64,000 nt of DNA, taken from the NCBI RefSeq assembly GCF_037975245.1, contig NC_092570.1:885501-949500 (forward strand). Direction: 5' to 3'. Positions within the stretch are counted from its first letter, which is position 1. Each line of letters begins with the position of its first letter. A model generated the notes under the pieces. The model was not told where the DNA came from, searched no databases, and saw only the letters and a program-made list of their open reading frames with translations. A program made the translations under genes and the position numbers. Positions 39,801 through 52,777 of this stretch are shown piece after piece. This stretch comes from Apostichopus japonicus (taxonomy: Eukaryota > Echinodermata > Holothuroidea > Aspidochirotida > Stichopodidae).

Positions 39801-42800
39801 ACTCATAGTCAGCCTGTACAATTGTTTCTTAAAGGGTGTGAAGACTCGCGCACAAAGAAACGTCTCATGCCGGTAATCTGACCTAGTTTCGATTGAGGTG
39901 TAACAGAAGTGTTAGACACCACCATTGATCCCAGAAAATACACACACAGCTTGCTACCGTCGGTAATTAGACACTAGTGTACAGTCAGTACATACAGCTG
40001 CGGTCAATACCCACAGCACAGTGTACATAGCAGCGATGGACATGGTCTAGATAAAAGATAACAAGGTATCACGTTTCATTACTGTTTGCATTTTGTAGCG
40101 ACAACGTAGAAAACCTTATTTGCAAGCAACGGACAGTTAACTTTTTCAGAGCGCGGCACGTGGTTTGGGGCGAGTCTTCAGTGCCTTTAATAAAGGTGAA
40201 GACATGAGTCAATCAACCTGATTGGCATTTGTTTTACGGCTCAGGAGTCTTAAAGTTTGACGTACTGTGGCTGTACTGCTTCAAGCTAGCTCAGAAGTAA
40301 TGTGAAAGTTAAACCTGTTAATGTAACTGAATACTAGTTTCACATTATCGACACTGGGTAATGGAGTCAGATGTGTACAACACTAGTCAGCACAGCAAAC
40401 ACATGAGAAGATATGTTTCAAAGATTTCAACAAATTCATCGGCCTATGACCAATCGAGCAGTCCGTCCAGGAAGAATTGCCCACTTTTGCCTGCATAATA
40501 GTTATTTGGGCATCATTTACAACTTTAGTTATAGCCACAAGAAATAACTGGGACTGACAAGTAACGTTCAATTATTTTGACAATAATTTGTGACAAGTTT
40601 TAAAAGGGAAGCTTGGTCCGACCTTGTAGAGGAGAGATTTATCTTACAATTACTGGTCATGTTGTGAATGTGGTAAAAAATGAGACCACAAATAACATTG
40701 AAAGATTATAGTCTTAGTAATAACTGCTCTTATTTTTTCATTTATTTATTTCTTCTTAATTTTGTACTTGTTTCCAGGTTTTGGGTGTGGCCTTGCCCTT
40801 CCTGCAGCTATTTCAGTGATTGGTTTCAATTTCCAGGTTCATTTTGGCATTGCTAACGGTTTGCAGTACGCAGGGGTTGGTGTTGGTATCATGTCCATTC
40901 CACCACTCTTCCAGTTTCTGTTTGAACTTTACGCCTGGCAGGGAGCCTTATTGATCTATGGAACTGTCTTACTCAACGTCTGTGCATGTGGGCTACTTAT
41001 GAAGCCTGGTGCAGCAGAAATCTACAGCCTTAAAAACAAAGCCTCAAAATACTCGTCTGTGCCTGCCTCTGGAAACGAGTCAGGAATACAGAAACCAGTT
41101 AGTAGTGTGCTAAAGAGTGACAGAACTACTGAAAGATCTGTGCAGTTATATAATAAAGTCAACGATGATGTGTTTGAGAGTAAGTCGAGCGATTCAGCCA
41201 ACCCCAGTGCCCCAGCGGACAGTCTCGGCGGACAAAAGGCGGAGGAGGCACAGAATCAGTCTAGCCCGACCAGAAGGCAATCATCTGTGAGATTCGAAGT
41301 GGAAACCACAAGTATATTTGCAGAATTACCTAGTGAAGGTCTCCCAATCGAGGAAGACATTACGGACACACAACCGGCTCAACATAAGTGCCTTTCAAAC
41401 ATTGCTAAATCTTTTGGAGAAGCTGCGTCAATCGTCGGTGTTAACATTCTCTGGAAGCATCCAAACTTTGCATGCTTCGCCTTAGCCGTGATGATGTTCG
41501 GGTTTGGTTATTCCTCCTGTTTATACTATTTTATTCCACGTGCTATACAAGACTTGGGAATACCGGAGCTGGAGGCCTCACTGCTCATGACGGTGTTGGG
41601 AGTCTGTAGCCTGACAGCGAGACTCACGAATGGTCTGGTCGTCGATCTAGGGATCATCACTCCTCTGAAATTCTTTTGTCTGTCCTGCTTGGTGTGCTCT
41701 GTCAGTAGCTTCATCACTCCCTTTACACATTCGATTGTCGGCTCCTTTGTCTGTGCGGGTCTGTTTGGGTTAGCCAGCGGAGTTGCCAATCCCATGCTGG
41801 CCATGGTGTCTCGGGAACTTGTGGGACAGAAGGTGATGGCCAGTGCGTTGGGCATCTTGATGCTGTTCAATGGGATGGGTTCTGTAGCAGGCATTTTTAC
41901 CATGGGTGAGTATTTATACTTGCAAATTTAAAAAATATTGATTTTTACTTCATCATTTCAAATGCAACCTGTGCTGTGTGGTGTATTAACTAATTGGCAG
42001 AGGTATTCTCAAATTGCCAGTGTGTACTTGAGAATATCAGATGACTTTACATATGACTGTCTAGAGCCACACTTTCAAAACTATGTGTTGTGACCCAAAA
42101 AACAGGTTACCAAGATACCCAGGTTACCCAAAACTTCCTCCCTGTCACATAGTGACTTGTCACACAGTGATTCCACATTTTGATAAATATGTGTGTATGG
42201 GTTGTTGGATAAGTTTTAGTCAATGTCAAATCAATTGCAATCGATGGCAATCAAATCAGTCGATATGCAGTTAAATCATCAATCAATCATCATCAATCAG
42301 CATTGACGTATGCATTAACCTTTAGAATTGGTGGGTTTGCAACTAACCTCGGAAAATGGCAATGTGGGTCGACACAGATACAGATCAGGAGGCAGTGGTC
42401 TAGATGTAAGGTTTGATGTCAAATCTGTCAGGTGATATGATGGGAGAGTCACATGTCTACTTTTACAAATGAAGCACTGCAGAATGCGTGTAGGTGACAA
42501 TATGTGGTAGAAGTTGACTTACAATGTACCGTTGTGGGTCTTTATTACCATGGCTTATTTGTCATTGAAATCAAAGCTGTTTTCTAAAAGGTACTTGCAC
42601 TGGGGAGGGGACACTTGCCCCCTTAGAATTATGCCCCCCACCCCCCTTTGCACACAACACAGGGCTTCAAGGACAAAATATGGGAAGCAGGTGTCTAGAG
42701 TCAGTCAAATCAGTCAACAATTCATGGCAGCTATTTCATTTGTCAAATTGAGTTCTCTGAGATCCTGTGTGCTTAATAGTAATTTGAATTACTTATCTTT

Positions 42801-43198
42801 GTGGTCCCCATTACCATTAATTTATTTGCCATAAATATAAACTTTTATATAGCTTTATCAAGGGTACTTGCACTTCACTCTTTTTGGAAAACATTAAATT
42901 TTTTAAATATTTTTTTCAATACTTCTCAGGTTACGTCTTTGACCATTATGGTAACTACAGCATCTCTTTCTACATCGCTGGATGTGACCTTCTCCTCATC
43001 ATATTTGTGGTGTTTCTTGGAAAGGCCCTGACCAAGAAACTGCCATCCAGTAGAAGAGCAAGCAGGAATAGTTCTATAATTAAAGATGATTCTCTTGATA
43101 CACCAAAGAAATCACCACAAAGACACAGCATCAAGGAGGAGGACACCAAGGCCGCTCAAAGTGTCCGTCCTATTTCTTGTATGGAGAGCTCAGTGTGA
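33813..43198 (+). CDS. SLC16/monocarboxylate transporter-like MFS protein with long central loop (630 aa)
   Basis: Second MCT-branch carrier, divergent from the 15.2-21.6 kb gene. Exons: 33813-33838 (least certain), 34190-34404, 38851-38964, 39382-39522, 40778-41905, 42930-43198 (TGA). Phases are 2,1,1,1,1 and total 631 codons. An alternative start is the ATG at 34269, which begins MPHRPSRVS; the frame is open back to the splice site at 34190, favouring the upstream exon. Family marks are DGGKAWLLVL in TM1, FNFQVHFGIANGLQYAGVGV in TM4-TM5 and GxFxMG near the end of TM11. The TM6-TM7 loop is about 140 residues, hydrophilic, Ser-rich, with a basophilic-kinase-like RRQSSVRF. TM8 keeps Asp (VVDLGIITPLK) but lacks the Arg four residues later that MCT1 uses. 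The C-tail is basic and Ser-rich. Substrate unknown. Confidence 0.92.
34841..35218 (+). repeat. tRNA-derived SINE, plus-strand copy
   Basis: The head has an A-box-like TGGTCAAGTGGTTAAGGC (34853-34870) and a B box GGTTCGAATCCTGG (34897-34910). The T stem CAGG/CCTG is intact. The body contains TGTGTCCTTGGGCAAGGCAC, GCCTCTCTTCACCCAGGTGT and GTGTGACATGTTACCAATGA, shared with the minus-strand copy at 21841-22203. It lies in intron 2 of the plus-strand transporter. A 122-codon ORF across it is a by-product of the repeat. Confidence 0.88.
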
Positions 43199-43259
43199 GC
43201 ATGTTAGTATTACGTGGTGAGCTGTGGTTAAACTATGTCTTCTCCCGTCACATCAGTTA

Positions 43260-43265
43260 AATAAA
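43260..43265 (+). promoter_or_regulatory. Polyadenylation signal AATAAA of the plus-strand transporter
   Basis: A canonical AATAAA lies 62 bases after the TGA at 43196-43198, implying a very short 3' UTR if it is used. Cleavage would be expected about 10-30 bases further right. Confidence 0.6.
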
Positions 43266-45489
43266 TTTCCAAAAGCGACAATCTCATAATCGTTTATCTA
43301 TGACCTGCAAGTAGCAATCAGCAATTAATGCAAATTCAGGATATTTAAAACTTGAAATATTTTTTTTTTTTTTTTTAAAGTTGATTTGGCCTTGTAATTG
43401 GGAATTGGCAAGGAAAACTCGGAATTCTGTTAAAAAAAGCTAACCCAGGTGAAAATTGACTTTGAAATAATGGAAGAGGACCATATTCTCATTAACTATG
43501 TGAATTTTTCATGCAATGCTAACATAGGAGTTTCAAAATATTGATATTTAAAATGGTCAAAATTTGTAAGAGAGGAATCTGACTGATTACAGTAGGATCA
43601 TGAACATTGAAGGAAGATTTAAGACTTTTATAAAGGAGGGGGTAAGGCCTGGGGTCATAGAAGCCAACTCTCATGTTGGGGCCCTCCACCAGGTAAAATT
43701 GAAATGTCAAATTGTATACATTTTAAGGCTTATTAATACTAAAACACAGCTCTATAAGTAGAACTATACGTAAGATTGTACATTTGACTGTTTGTGTGAT
43801 GTTGAAGGGGTGCACACTTGTAACAGTGGTCTTTCCCGAATGTAAATATCCCCCGGCTGAACCCTTGCCCCCTTCTAAATCATCTCCCCTTGCTGATGAT
43901 AGGTGGTAGGGGACATGATTCTCCCCCCCCCCCCCCACCCTTAGTGCTTGCCACTACCTCAAACTTGCTAGATACCAAAGGAATTTGTAATTATTACTTC
44001 ATGAGCATGCAAAGCAAACCTTTTGTTTTATCTATTACAATCGTTTTATTGAGAAAACATTAATTAAATATTAAGTAATTAAATATTAATAACATTTACT
44101 GTAAATGCCTTCCAACATAATATTAATCCAGCTATAGTTTAGACTTTTATCTTGTTGCCATATTTATCTACCAATTCATTCTGATAAAAAGGCTTTCCAT
44201 AGAAATATTTCCTATAGTTTTATGTATTTAAGGGGAAAGGAAGTAAATGATACCTTGTTGAATGGAAATTAAAAGCAACATCATGGACAATTTAAATAAT
44301 CTTCTTAGAAAATTTCCTTCAATTTTTTAATTTAATCTGACATGCATTAGTTGTAGAAACTATTTTCCTTCTACCCCAAATGATGGATTTTTTTTCTATC
44401 CCAAATATTTGAAGATATGTTATTTGGCACATATGGCTTATTATGTGAATGTTTTCTTTTGTCATGACATTAATAATTACTACTGAAGGACAGGCCTCCC
44501 TCTGCCAAGGTCTAAATATTTTCTACTTCATTTTACGAACTTTTTGCTCCTTATATCCCTCATTTTCTCTCGAATAATTTCCATTGATAGTACATTATGA
44601 ATCGGTTTGTATGTATCATGTAAACTTGATATGTGTGACATCAGATCCACTTCTCCTATTGTTTTGGGGGAAGGTCAATGGTCATTTGAGGTCAAATAAT
44701 GGCAACCTTGTAAAGCTTAGATATACTTGATATGTAGGTCCACATTACAGCGTGAACATTGCTGTCAATAATTATCATAATTTAAAGATCATCATGTTAG
44801 TTGTTACCATGAAGTGTGGTAAGGATTCACTAAATGAGTTTGCCTTTTGGGTTCGGATTTTGGTTCAGTGAAAGCAAGAAATATATATTTTTTCATCATA
44901 ATATATATTGTATAGCATGTGTGTGCGTGTGTGTGCTAAATCAGTGAGCTAATGAGCAATTTACATTTTTTGTTTTGTGTATTGGGATTCAAATAACACA
45001 AACGGTTGTAATTGAAGAAGGCATTTTACCTTGGGTAGAAACATTCAAATACATTTTACAACTTGAACTCTGGTATGTGCCTCATTCATTTTTCTTGGCG
45101 ATCTTTGTTTATAACAGTAACTTCATATTGTTTACACGAATAAGCAAAGGCCTATATACACAGCAGTTGGCTGGAAAACCTGTTAATTAAAAATAAATTG
45201 TCAGTCCCATTATGACAGAACTAGCCTAATATAGCTGTAATATAAAATATTATTAAGATCAATTTATTGTATGTAGTAATAGCTATTCGGGCAACCAATA
45301 CCATAATGCATTGCCAGATATGAACAAGGTCTGACCCAGGATTATTCAAATGCAGGGTTGTTGCCCTGAGGACAACCCCAAAGTAGCAGCTAGGGTCTGG
45401 GGGGGTGGTCCTCCCCAGCAAAATTAATATCTTAGGCGTGAAATAGTATATTTGAGGCATATTTAGGCTTTAAATGAGGTCTTTAATTA

Positions 45490-45602
45490 TAGGTCTACAT
45501 GCCAAACCTCTTCCTCTTTTGTGCAGAGTTTACAAAAATGGGAGTGGGTGGGTGGGTAGGCTACACCCCATACCCCCCCCCCCCTGGATCCGCACGCCAT
45601 GA
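45490..45602. repeat. Fragment of the GGATCC/poly-C interspersed family
   Basis: GGTGGGTAGGCTACACCCC is followed by a ten-base C run and CTGGATCCGCACGCC. The combination resembles, in inverted order, the fragments near 13425 and 28415. No borders can be fixed. Confidence 0.3.
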
Positions 45603-46059
45603 AATCAACCACACTAGTACAGATGTTAACATCGCATATGTATAGCAACTTGTAATTGACATTGTAGTACTGTCTCATTTTGCTTTTAAATAGGGAAGAC
45701 CCAGTCATCATCTGTATAACTGTCGTATCCTACAACACATACAGGTAATCCGAGTATAGCGAATGCTTTTACTCATGATACGTTTGTAGGAAATACAATA
45801 AACCAAGTAAAATAAACATACTTGTCTTCTACTGTCACTAGTGTAAGTCCATTGCATGCAGTAGGCTACTTTGGATCCCCTGGACCCCAAACTTTGTTAC
45901 CTTCACCGTTTTCGACAGTGAAAATCTTACGTCATGTTAATTCTCTTACAATCTATAGTAAGGCTCAAGGCATGAATGGAATTGTTTCCAAGCTTATTAA
46001 GCCCGCAATTAAGTCACGTTAATCCTGTATGCCCTCGCATATATACACAGTAATGTGTT

Positions 46060-46380
46060 TCTCAGTGGAAGTTACCCTGAAATCAGTGAGATATCCCTTC
46101 GTTCAAGAAGGGTGACCCTGCCGTTGTGGAGAACTAATGCGGGGGATCCTCAGCACCCTTTCTGTTCTTCATCTACGTCAATTATGTGCACAATGTGGTA
46201 CCCAACGTTTCCACTCGCCGTTTATCGGATGATACCAATGTCTTTCATTTTTATGATTGCAAAAAGTTACTTGCCAAGGGGCCAGCCCCTCCGACAACTG
46301 AAACATTGGTTTGTCTCCAATAAACTTACCCTGTCTTGAGGTAAAGTTAAACAATCTTTCATTCTTATGATAAAATCCAC
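46060..46380 (+). pseudogene. Decayed LINE reverse transcriptase fragment
   Basis: In one frame the sequence gives FIYVNYVHNVVPNVSTRRL followed by SDDTNVFHFYDC (near 46221-46260). This matches the palm of non-LTR reverse transcriptases, where the catalytic motif is usually (F/Y)ADD; here it is LSDD. In another frame LRQLKHWFVSNKLTLS (near 46290-46337) matches the conserved LxxLxxWFxxNKLxLN that follows. A frameshift between the two and a stop after the second show it is dead. The layout fits Jockey/CR1/Rex-like LINEs. Its full extent is unknown. Confidence 0.7.
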
Positions 46381-47040
46381 TCTAGTTGCGATCAGATTGT
46401 TTCCGATGAGCTAACAATAAACAGATGGCATAGCAGGAAGAATTTAGAGGACTAACAATATATGATGAGCTTTCTTGGGTGAACTATATCACAAATCTTT
46501 GTATTTCTCGGGTGAAGTATATTATTTGTACTTTTTATCACGTATTAAGGGAGGTTCCTCCCAAAGCTACAATGGTTCAAATATGTTATTTATTTATTTA
46601 CTTCAAGCTAAGGTACGCCTTTGAGATTTATGTTACAACTAACGGATCATACTTCAGACCACATAAAATCCTGTAAAGTAGATTAATTTAAGCTACTTAC
46701 TCATATATAGACCAGCTCTCGTTATCCTATACTTGTATTCTGTACAAGGAGAGTAATTTGCTCATGATCAGTAAGATTCCTACTGCATTCAGTGCTGTTT
46801 TATTTATTACTATTGTAACAATAAGTTCCAAGATGTGAGCCATACCAGTGTTTCCAAATATACAGTAACTCGGCATATTACTCAGTATGATAAATTACTC
46901 CTCAATTACTACTGCTTCACCTTGTGGCAGTCCCTTTATTCTTCTCTTCAAACTCCTAAGTAACGTAATTCTTTTGAAAAGGAAACTGATGGCAGAACTT
47001 GTAAGCACTTATATGTAAGGTAGTTACATTCCTGTCCTTC

Positions 47041-47190
47041 TCATGTTAATCTCTTCTTTCTCATGTTAATCTCTTCTTTCTCATGTTAATCTCTTCTTTC
47101 TCATGTTAATCTCTTCTTTCTCATGTTAATCTCTTCTTTCTCATGTTAATCTCTTCTTTCTCATGTTAATCTCTTCTTTCTCATGTTAAT
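47041..47190. repeat. 20-bp tandem repeat, seven full copies plus part
   Basis: TCATGTTAATCTCTTCTTTC repeats without change at 47041, 47061, 47081, 47101, 47121, 47141 and 47161, with a partial eighth at 47181. The perfect identity points to recent expansion. Confidence 0.97.
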
Positions 47191-47836
47191 GTGATTGTTT
47201 TCAGTAATGCGTTCCTCGCTCATCTCTATCTATCTCTTTCTTAGTTCTCTGTTCCTCTCTTTTCCCTCTCTTTTCAGTTTTCTTTTGTCTATAAATTCTC
47301 AATATCTTTGTTGAAATGAAACTTCTTTGTTTGTGTTTTATGTTTATTCTTCTTTATCGTCACTATAGCCCGTTAACAATATTTCTGTTTTACATATAAT
47401 GCAGTGTCCTATTTGTCTACTGTAGTGGGTTTTTTCTGTACGATAATATAAGAACTAAATTTGAATTGAATATTGATTGATATAGTATATAGGGGGGGTG
47501 GGGAGAAACCCTTAAACTAAGACCCCTCCACCATCCCGCGACAACATCGTCCTCCTTTCCTCAGATAAAATGTTACATGGTATACCTAGCAAACCAACAA
47601 TACATTTTGTACTCAGGTATACCTATACATTGCGCGAGATCGTATATGGAAAATACAAACACTTTAAAATACTTTTGCTTTTCGCTTCCACTAATTTATA
47701 TCGTCGAAACCACTTGAATCTGTTGTGCAAACTATCTCCCATGGAGCAGCAGTTGGTGATGTTTCCTAGAACTTTGCCCCCACTTTGGGTTAATCAGCGC
47801 AAAAGTTATATATATATTCCAAATAAGGATAAAAGC

Positions 47837-48071
47837 GTATAACCTGCATCTGTTTTCGTCCTTGTTCTTGGTTACTTTCCAACAATGACAAGATGAAGCC
47901 AAGATGACTTCTAAACTTAGGTATGTTTCCTTGAAGCTTGGCAATGTTCATTTCATATTTCTTGCTTCTCAAGTTGTTTTCATGCTTTCCTCTCACTGTT
48001 GAAATAGGACCTCCATCTGTTTGCACAGCTTTTCTCTTCATCTCCAACGGCACAGGTGACGAGTAACACAC
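47837..48071 (-). CDS. Unassigned coding-like ORF or exon fragment
   Basis: The minus-strand frame starting at 48071 gives MCYSSPVPLEMKRKAVQTDG, a Lys/Arg-rich middle, and an amphipathic FRSHLGFILSLLESNQEQGR. A possible donor (CAG|GTTATA) follows the end of that helix near 47837, although GTTATA is weak. The composition looks more protein-like than neighbouring ORFs, but I recognise no family and find no partner exons. It could be an orphan exon, a gene remnant or chance. Confidence 0.25.
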
Positions 48072-51000
48072 TCAGCTGGAAATCTTTACATGATCATGAA
48101 GGAAAAAATATACGATCGGTTAGGTTTCTCTTTGAATTGGTTAGATGAATTGTTTGGTATATTAAATCCATATTTGGGGATTGCTTCCGTCTTTTGTTCC
48201 GGGGGGGGGGGGGGAAGGAGGGAGAAATTCGGGTCACTAAGTTAAAGCAGCAGCCTTCGATTTCAGTGAATCTGTGTATGAGAATCTTAAGTGAAATTGA
48301 TGGAAACGAACACCGACTTTCTCAGCTGTGTGTATTAATGTATGCTTGCACAGTGAATATGGATGGGGGTTGGACGGTGAGAGGGAGGGGGTGGGGAGAA
48401 TGGTACCCTGCCTAAAATCATCTGCAATCTATCACTTTTGTGCAGGGTTGATGAGAAGTAGGGACCAGAGTGAGACATCCCCAGGGGCCAAACCTGGTTT
48501 TCACGCAACACCTTTTGAAGGATAAAAGCGAAAGTGCTCACTTGTGAGTTCTACTGCCCAAATCATAACCCCCCCCCCCCCGACCCATATGAATTACTTA
48601 CTATATTAGGCAGTTAAATATCACTAACTCGTTACCTAGAGTATGAGGTTTAACGTTACACATTATACGATCACTATCTGCTCTATTCATCTTATTGTTA
48701 GAAAGGTGATGGGATTCTGGATAAGATCAAACAAAATGTCGTTCTGACTATTCGAAGATATTACCTTCAATTACATGGCAATGTCTCACTTCTTTGGAAA
48801 AGCCTTGTTTTTGCTGCAAATACTACCATAAAACAATACATTTAATTCAAAACCCCACATATAAACCTTATTTTTAGACTAAATATTTCAGAATGCACAT
48901 TTACGGTCCAAAGTTTTATTTTATTTCCCTGGTGATCCCCAGCCCCGCAACCCCCCCCCCCCCAGCACCCAAGGGCCTCACTCTGTCCTTTGAAAATCCT
49001 GAATCCTCTCTTGGACAATTTAGTGGGAAGCTGCTATAAGTGGCTTTAATTAAATGATATCAACAAAAGAACGAAATAAAAAAGATCATAAAAAGTTGCT
49101 GTTTTTCTTTGTTGTTTTTGTGTGTATTTTCGTAACATTCTTTGTGCTCAAATAGATGTTTTCATATAACTCAAAATTATACCAATTTGTCAAGAACAAA
49201 GAAGGAAGTCTTCAAACCCTCGTTAATCAAACTTTTTCTCTTTATCTTTCTATCCCTGGCTCCTTAGGTAACACATTTTTACATCCAAATAGCTTCCAGT
49301 TATGATAAATGTATGTATAAAAACAGAACGAAAACAGATAATTGTTTTCTACAGTTGCCCCGTTAGCCCACCAACACCCCCCCCCCCCCCCTTAACCCTT
49401 ATTTTAACTGCTACCACTTCGTTGGTCGAGGGTTAATTATATGTTCTTCAACAAGTACACTTTTGAACAGGACAGAAGGATCGATAAGTGCAAAGTAAGT
49501 TTTTGTCAGGACAAGGCAGAAATTGACAATTCACCACTGCAATTGTGCAGCTTTGAAATGGGCACCAAGACAATTATTGAAACATTTGAAAGGGCACCAA
49601 GTTCTTGCATTTTTTTTCAAAGAGAAAAAACAAAATACAGAAATGACACAAGTCAGGAATGATGAGATCATTTGTAAAACCTATACATTTCTACCCTAAC
49701 CGAGGGGTTGTTTTAATAGCTGTTTTCTCTGGTACAAATATCGATGGAGTTTCAGATAAAGATTTCAACACTGACTTGGGTTTGATATAGAAGTTGAATG
49801 ATTGTTATGAGAGCACAGACGGCAACTTGATTGAAGGGGCACGGAAACTGGATTGAAAGGGGCACGGCAACTAGATAAAATGGGGCACAACATTGGTTGC
49901 AGCCGTTAACAGATGATATTGAATGGTATTACGGTAAATGGCAATTTTCGCATCGGCGCCCTTGATTAATTCGAGCCCTGTTTTTGAAGACTTTTTGAAA
50001 TAACAATTTTTCATCAAAGACAATAAGTGATTCATGAATCAAACAAGTTAAAGAAAAAACTGTTGATAAATGAAGTTGGACAGTTCGCACTCTAACATTG
50101 GAGACAATATCTTAACCGGATAACAATAACATTTAGTATTCTTTATATACTAGCACATACAGAGAGATAATTTCTACCACTCCATAATGCATACCCCTTA
50201 ACCCTAACACACATATCAGCCCCCCCCCCCCCCGCCAAACATATTCTATCAACCCAGAAACTTCTGAAAATGCCACTGAATTCAAATTAACTGCAGGCAC
50301 ATACGTGAAACAATTTGACAATGGTTATGACACTGTGTTAGACTTCACATTTTTGTGGAGTTTATAAAAATCTTGAATAAAGAAAAATCATGCAAATACC
50401 CACGAACTATTGTAAGTTATTTATAAGTGTTTTGATTTTTTACCAAATGAAAGTAATACTGTTATTGGAAATGCCTTTTATCGTCACTTTGCAGTTAACA
50501 GAAGGGACAATAAGATGCAAATTAGGAATACACAACAAACTAGAAAGCATTTTTGTAAAAAAAAAAAGTAAGAATACCAGAAAAATTTTAATACTTTGGA
50601 TTAATGAGGATTAATAAAATCGTTTGGTTTAATATTACAGAAAAATAATATGACAAATCAACAGGGGAATAAAAATCAATTTACCGTCAATACCTTATGG
50701 CGATCCATGATAATGTAAGATTCAAAGATACGGTTTGAAACCTAACATCTTCTGTAATTTTAATGTGTTTATGTAGAAATAATTTTCTTTTTTTAAAAGT
50801 CAAAAATAAATTTACTTCTGAACAATTCCTCACGTAACAGTGACATAAACAACCATGTATTATTATGGCATTTTGAGCGACCAATCAGAATCTAGTACTG
50901 AGATCATGTGATCTTTTAGAATGAAGCCAGCGAGCAGCCTAACAGTGCTTTTAAACCTAGTATTATCACGTGTAGTGTCACCCCCACCCCCCCACCACCA

Positions 51001-52777
51001 CCACCACTAAACATGGTACTGTTGCACCTCGCATTATTTTACTTCGGAACGTAAATTGACTTGACAGGGTGAATGAGTGTAACACACAATGACGCCTATC
51101 CCAGAATTACTATACTACAAAAGATACAACTTTGTGTACAGCAGCAGCAGAGAGCAGGACCTGGTCAGATTATTATATATTTGCCATTTCAAGTGTTCGG
51201 GAATAAGAAAAATGAGAATCAAGACCAACTACATTAAAAAGAAAAATGTATGAAGTGATTTTTGGGAACGTTGGCAGATGAATTATGGACCATCCACTGC
51301 ACGTAACTTGTGCTAGTAATGTTGAACAGTGAGCTATTGTGACTTGGCCATGCAGAACAGAAAACTTTTACTAATATGTGGACGTGTAACAGTGAACTTA
51401 TTTTTGAGTCCTGAAAGCAATAACCCAATTGTTGAAATAATATTAAAAACATGATCATCGTTAAAAGCTGTATCCAAAGTGTAAGAACATCAATCAACAG
51501 TAACGCAAACTCCAATGTCTTGCCTCAAAAAAAAGTTGTGATCTGTAAAACACAATCATCTTATAATAATGGGTTTGAACTGCATGCTGTGAATAATTTA
51601 CACCAATGACATTAGTGAAAGCGACGTACATTTCAACTGCCAATTGGAGTAACACATAGTAAAACACCCTTGCTGAGAGGATATGTGACAAATTTCATAA
51701 TTGTTGACTGAGGTCAGAGGTCAATCAGGTCTCCCTGTAAGTCTCAAACTGAGCGACATGGTGCTTGTGGATTTCAATGTCACAACAGAAAAATGTTTCC
51801 TTCCATATCTAAGGTCAAACTTTTATGATCGTTTTACAGGAACAAGGGTCATCTCCTCATTGAGTAAAGCATCTTTTATTATTTTTTTTAACTTTACCAC
51901 CTGATAAGAGACATAATTTAGCTGAAGGCACCAGTCTGACAGTCCCCTAATTTATCTGATTGCACCAGTCAGATGTCTATGATCTACCCAAAGGCACCAG
52001 TTCGATGCTCATGATCTTGCTGGAGGTACCAGTTCAGTATAAATGATGTAGATATTGAGTGGTATCTGAATATAAATATTTCTGTCTGATTAAGCAGCAT
52101 GTGTAGTTAAATGAAGAAAAAAGAAAACCCCAGTGTTATTTTCATTGGCATGAGCTCGACCATGACATCATTGGACACTGAACTCTACTCTCTGTACACA
52201 TTTTCAGGAAGGTAGTTCCCCCATTTTGACCACCATTACCTCACTCACTCTCTGAACCGGGTTGGCACATTCATATGTCAAAGAAAAGTTGAATGGCTTC
52301 TGGCATTTTATGGGAACAAAAATAAAAATCTAAATATACATATTTTGAGAGACCCTCCAAAAGAAAAGGAAATGTCCCTTAATTGAAAAACATAAAAGAG
52401 CCAATGTGGTTTTATTTTCTTTCGCACAGCTGCTGCCTTGCGCGATTCTCCTTTGCAGCGATATTTCGGAGCGATTCGTTGGTCCCGTGAAATATTGATA
52501 CCTAACTATTAATACTTTCATAATATTCCTATCAGTGTAATCCAGTGACTGTACATATTTACACGTAACATCTTGTACCGATAAAGTGTACGGCACAGAA
52601 CAAAACCAAAATAAAATGACCTCTTGAATAAACCCGAATAAAGGTTTCTTTTGCTATCTATACATAATATAAAGTGCTTTTTACTTTTCAATCTTATAAT
52701 AAACTTGATATTACAGTTCAGTACTTTCTTTGTCTGTCTCTATAGGGGTTCCTCTAATTGCTCGGAGGAAATCTCCG

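Larger units (their letters stand above)
43270..52777. other. Gene-poor interval between convergent MCT-like and BCOR-like genes
   Basis: No complete gene is supported. The interval contains poly-C runs (for example 43923-43936, 49377-49391, 50221-50233), a poly-G run at 48201-48214, a decayed LINE fragment, a 20-bp tandem repeat and one coding-like minus-strand ORF, each listed separately. The 3' UTR of the BCOR-like gene must occupy the right end; a minus-strand AATAAA occurs at 52411-52416, 362 bases past the stop, and could be its signal. Confidence 0.5.

Noticed and set aside
41526-41903. 125-codon minus-strand ORF
   Set aside because: It lies antisense to the large transporter exon and is a shadow of that coding sequence.
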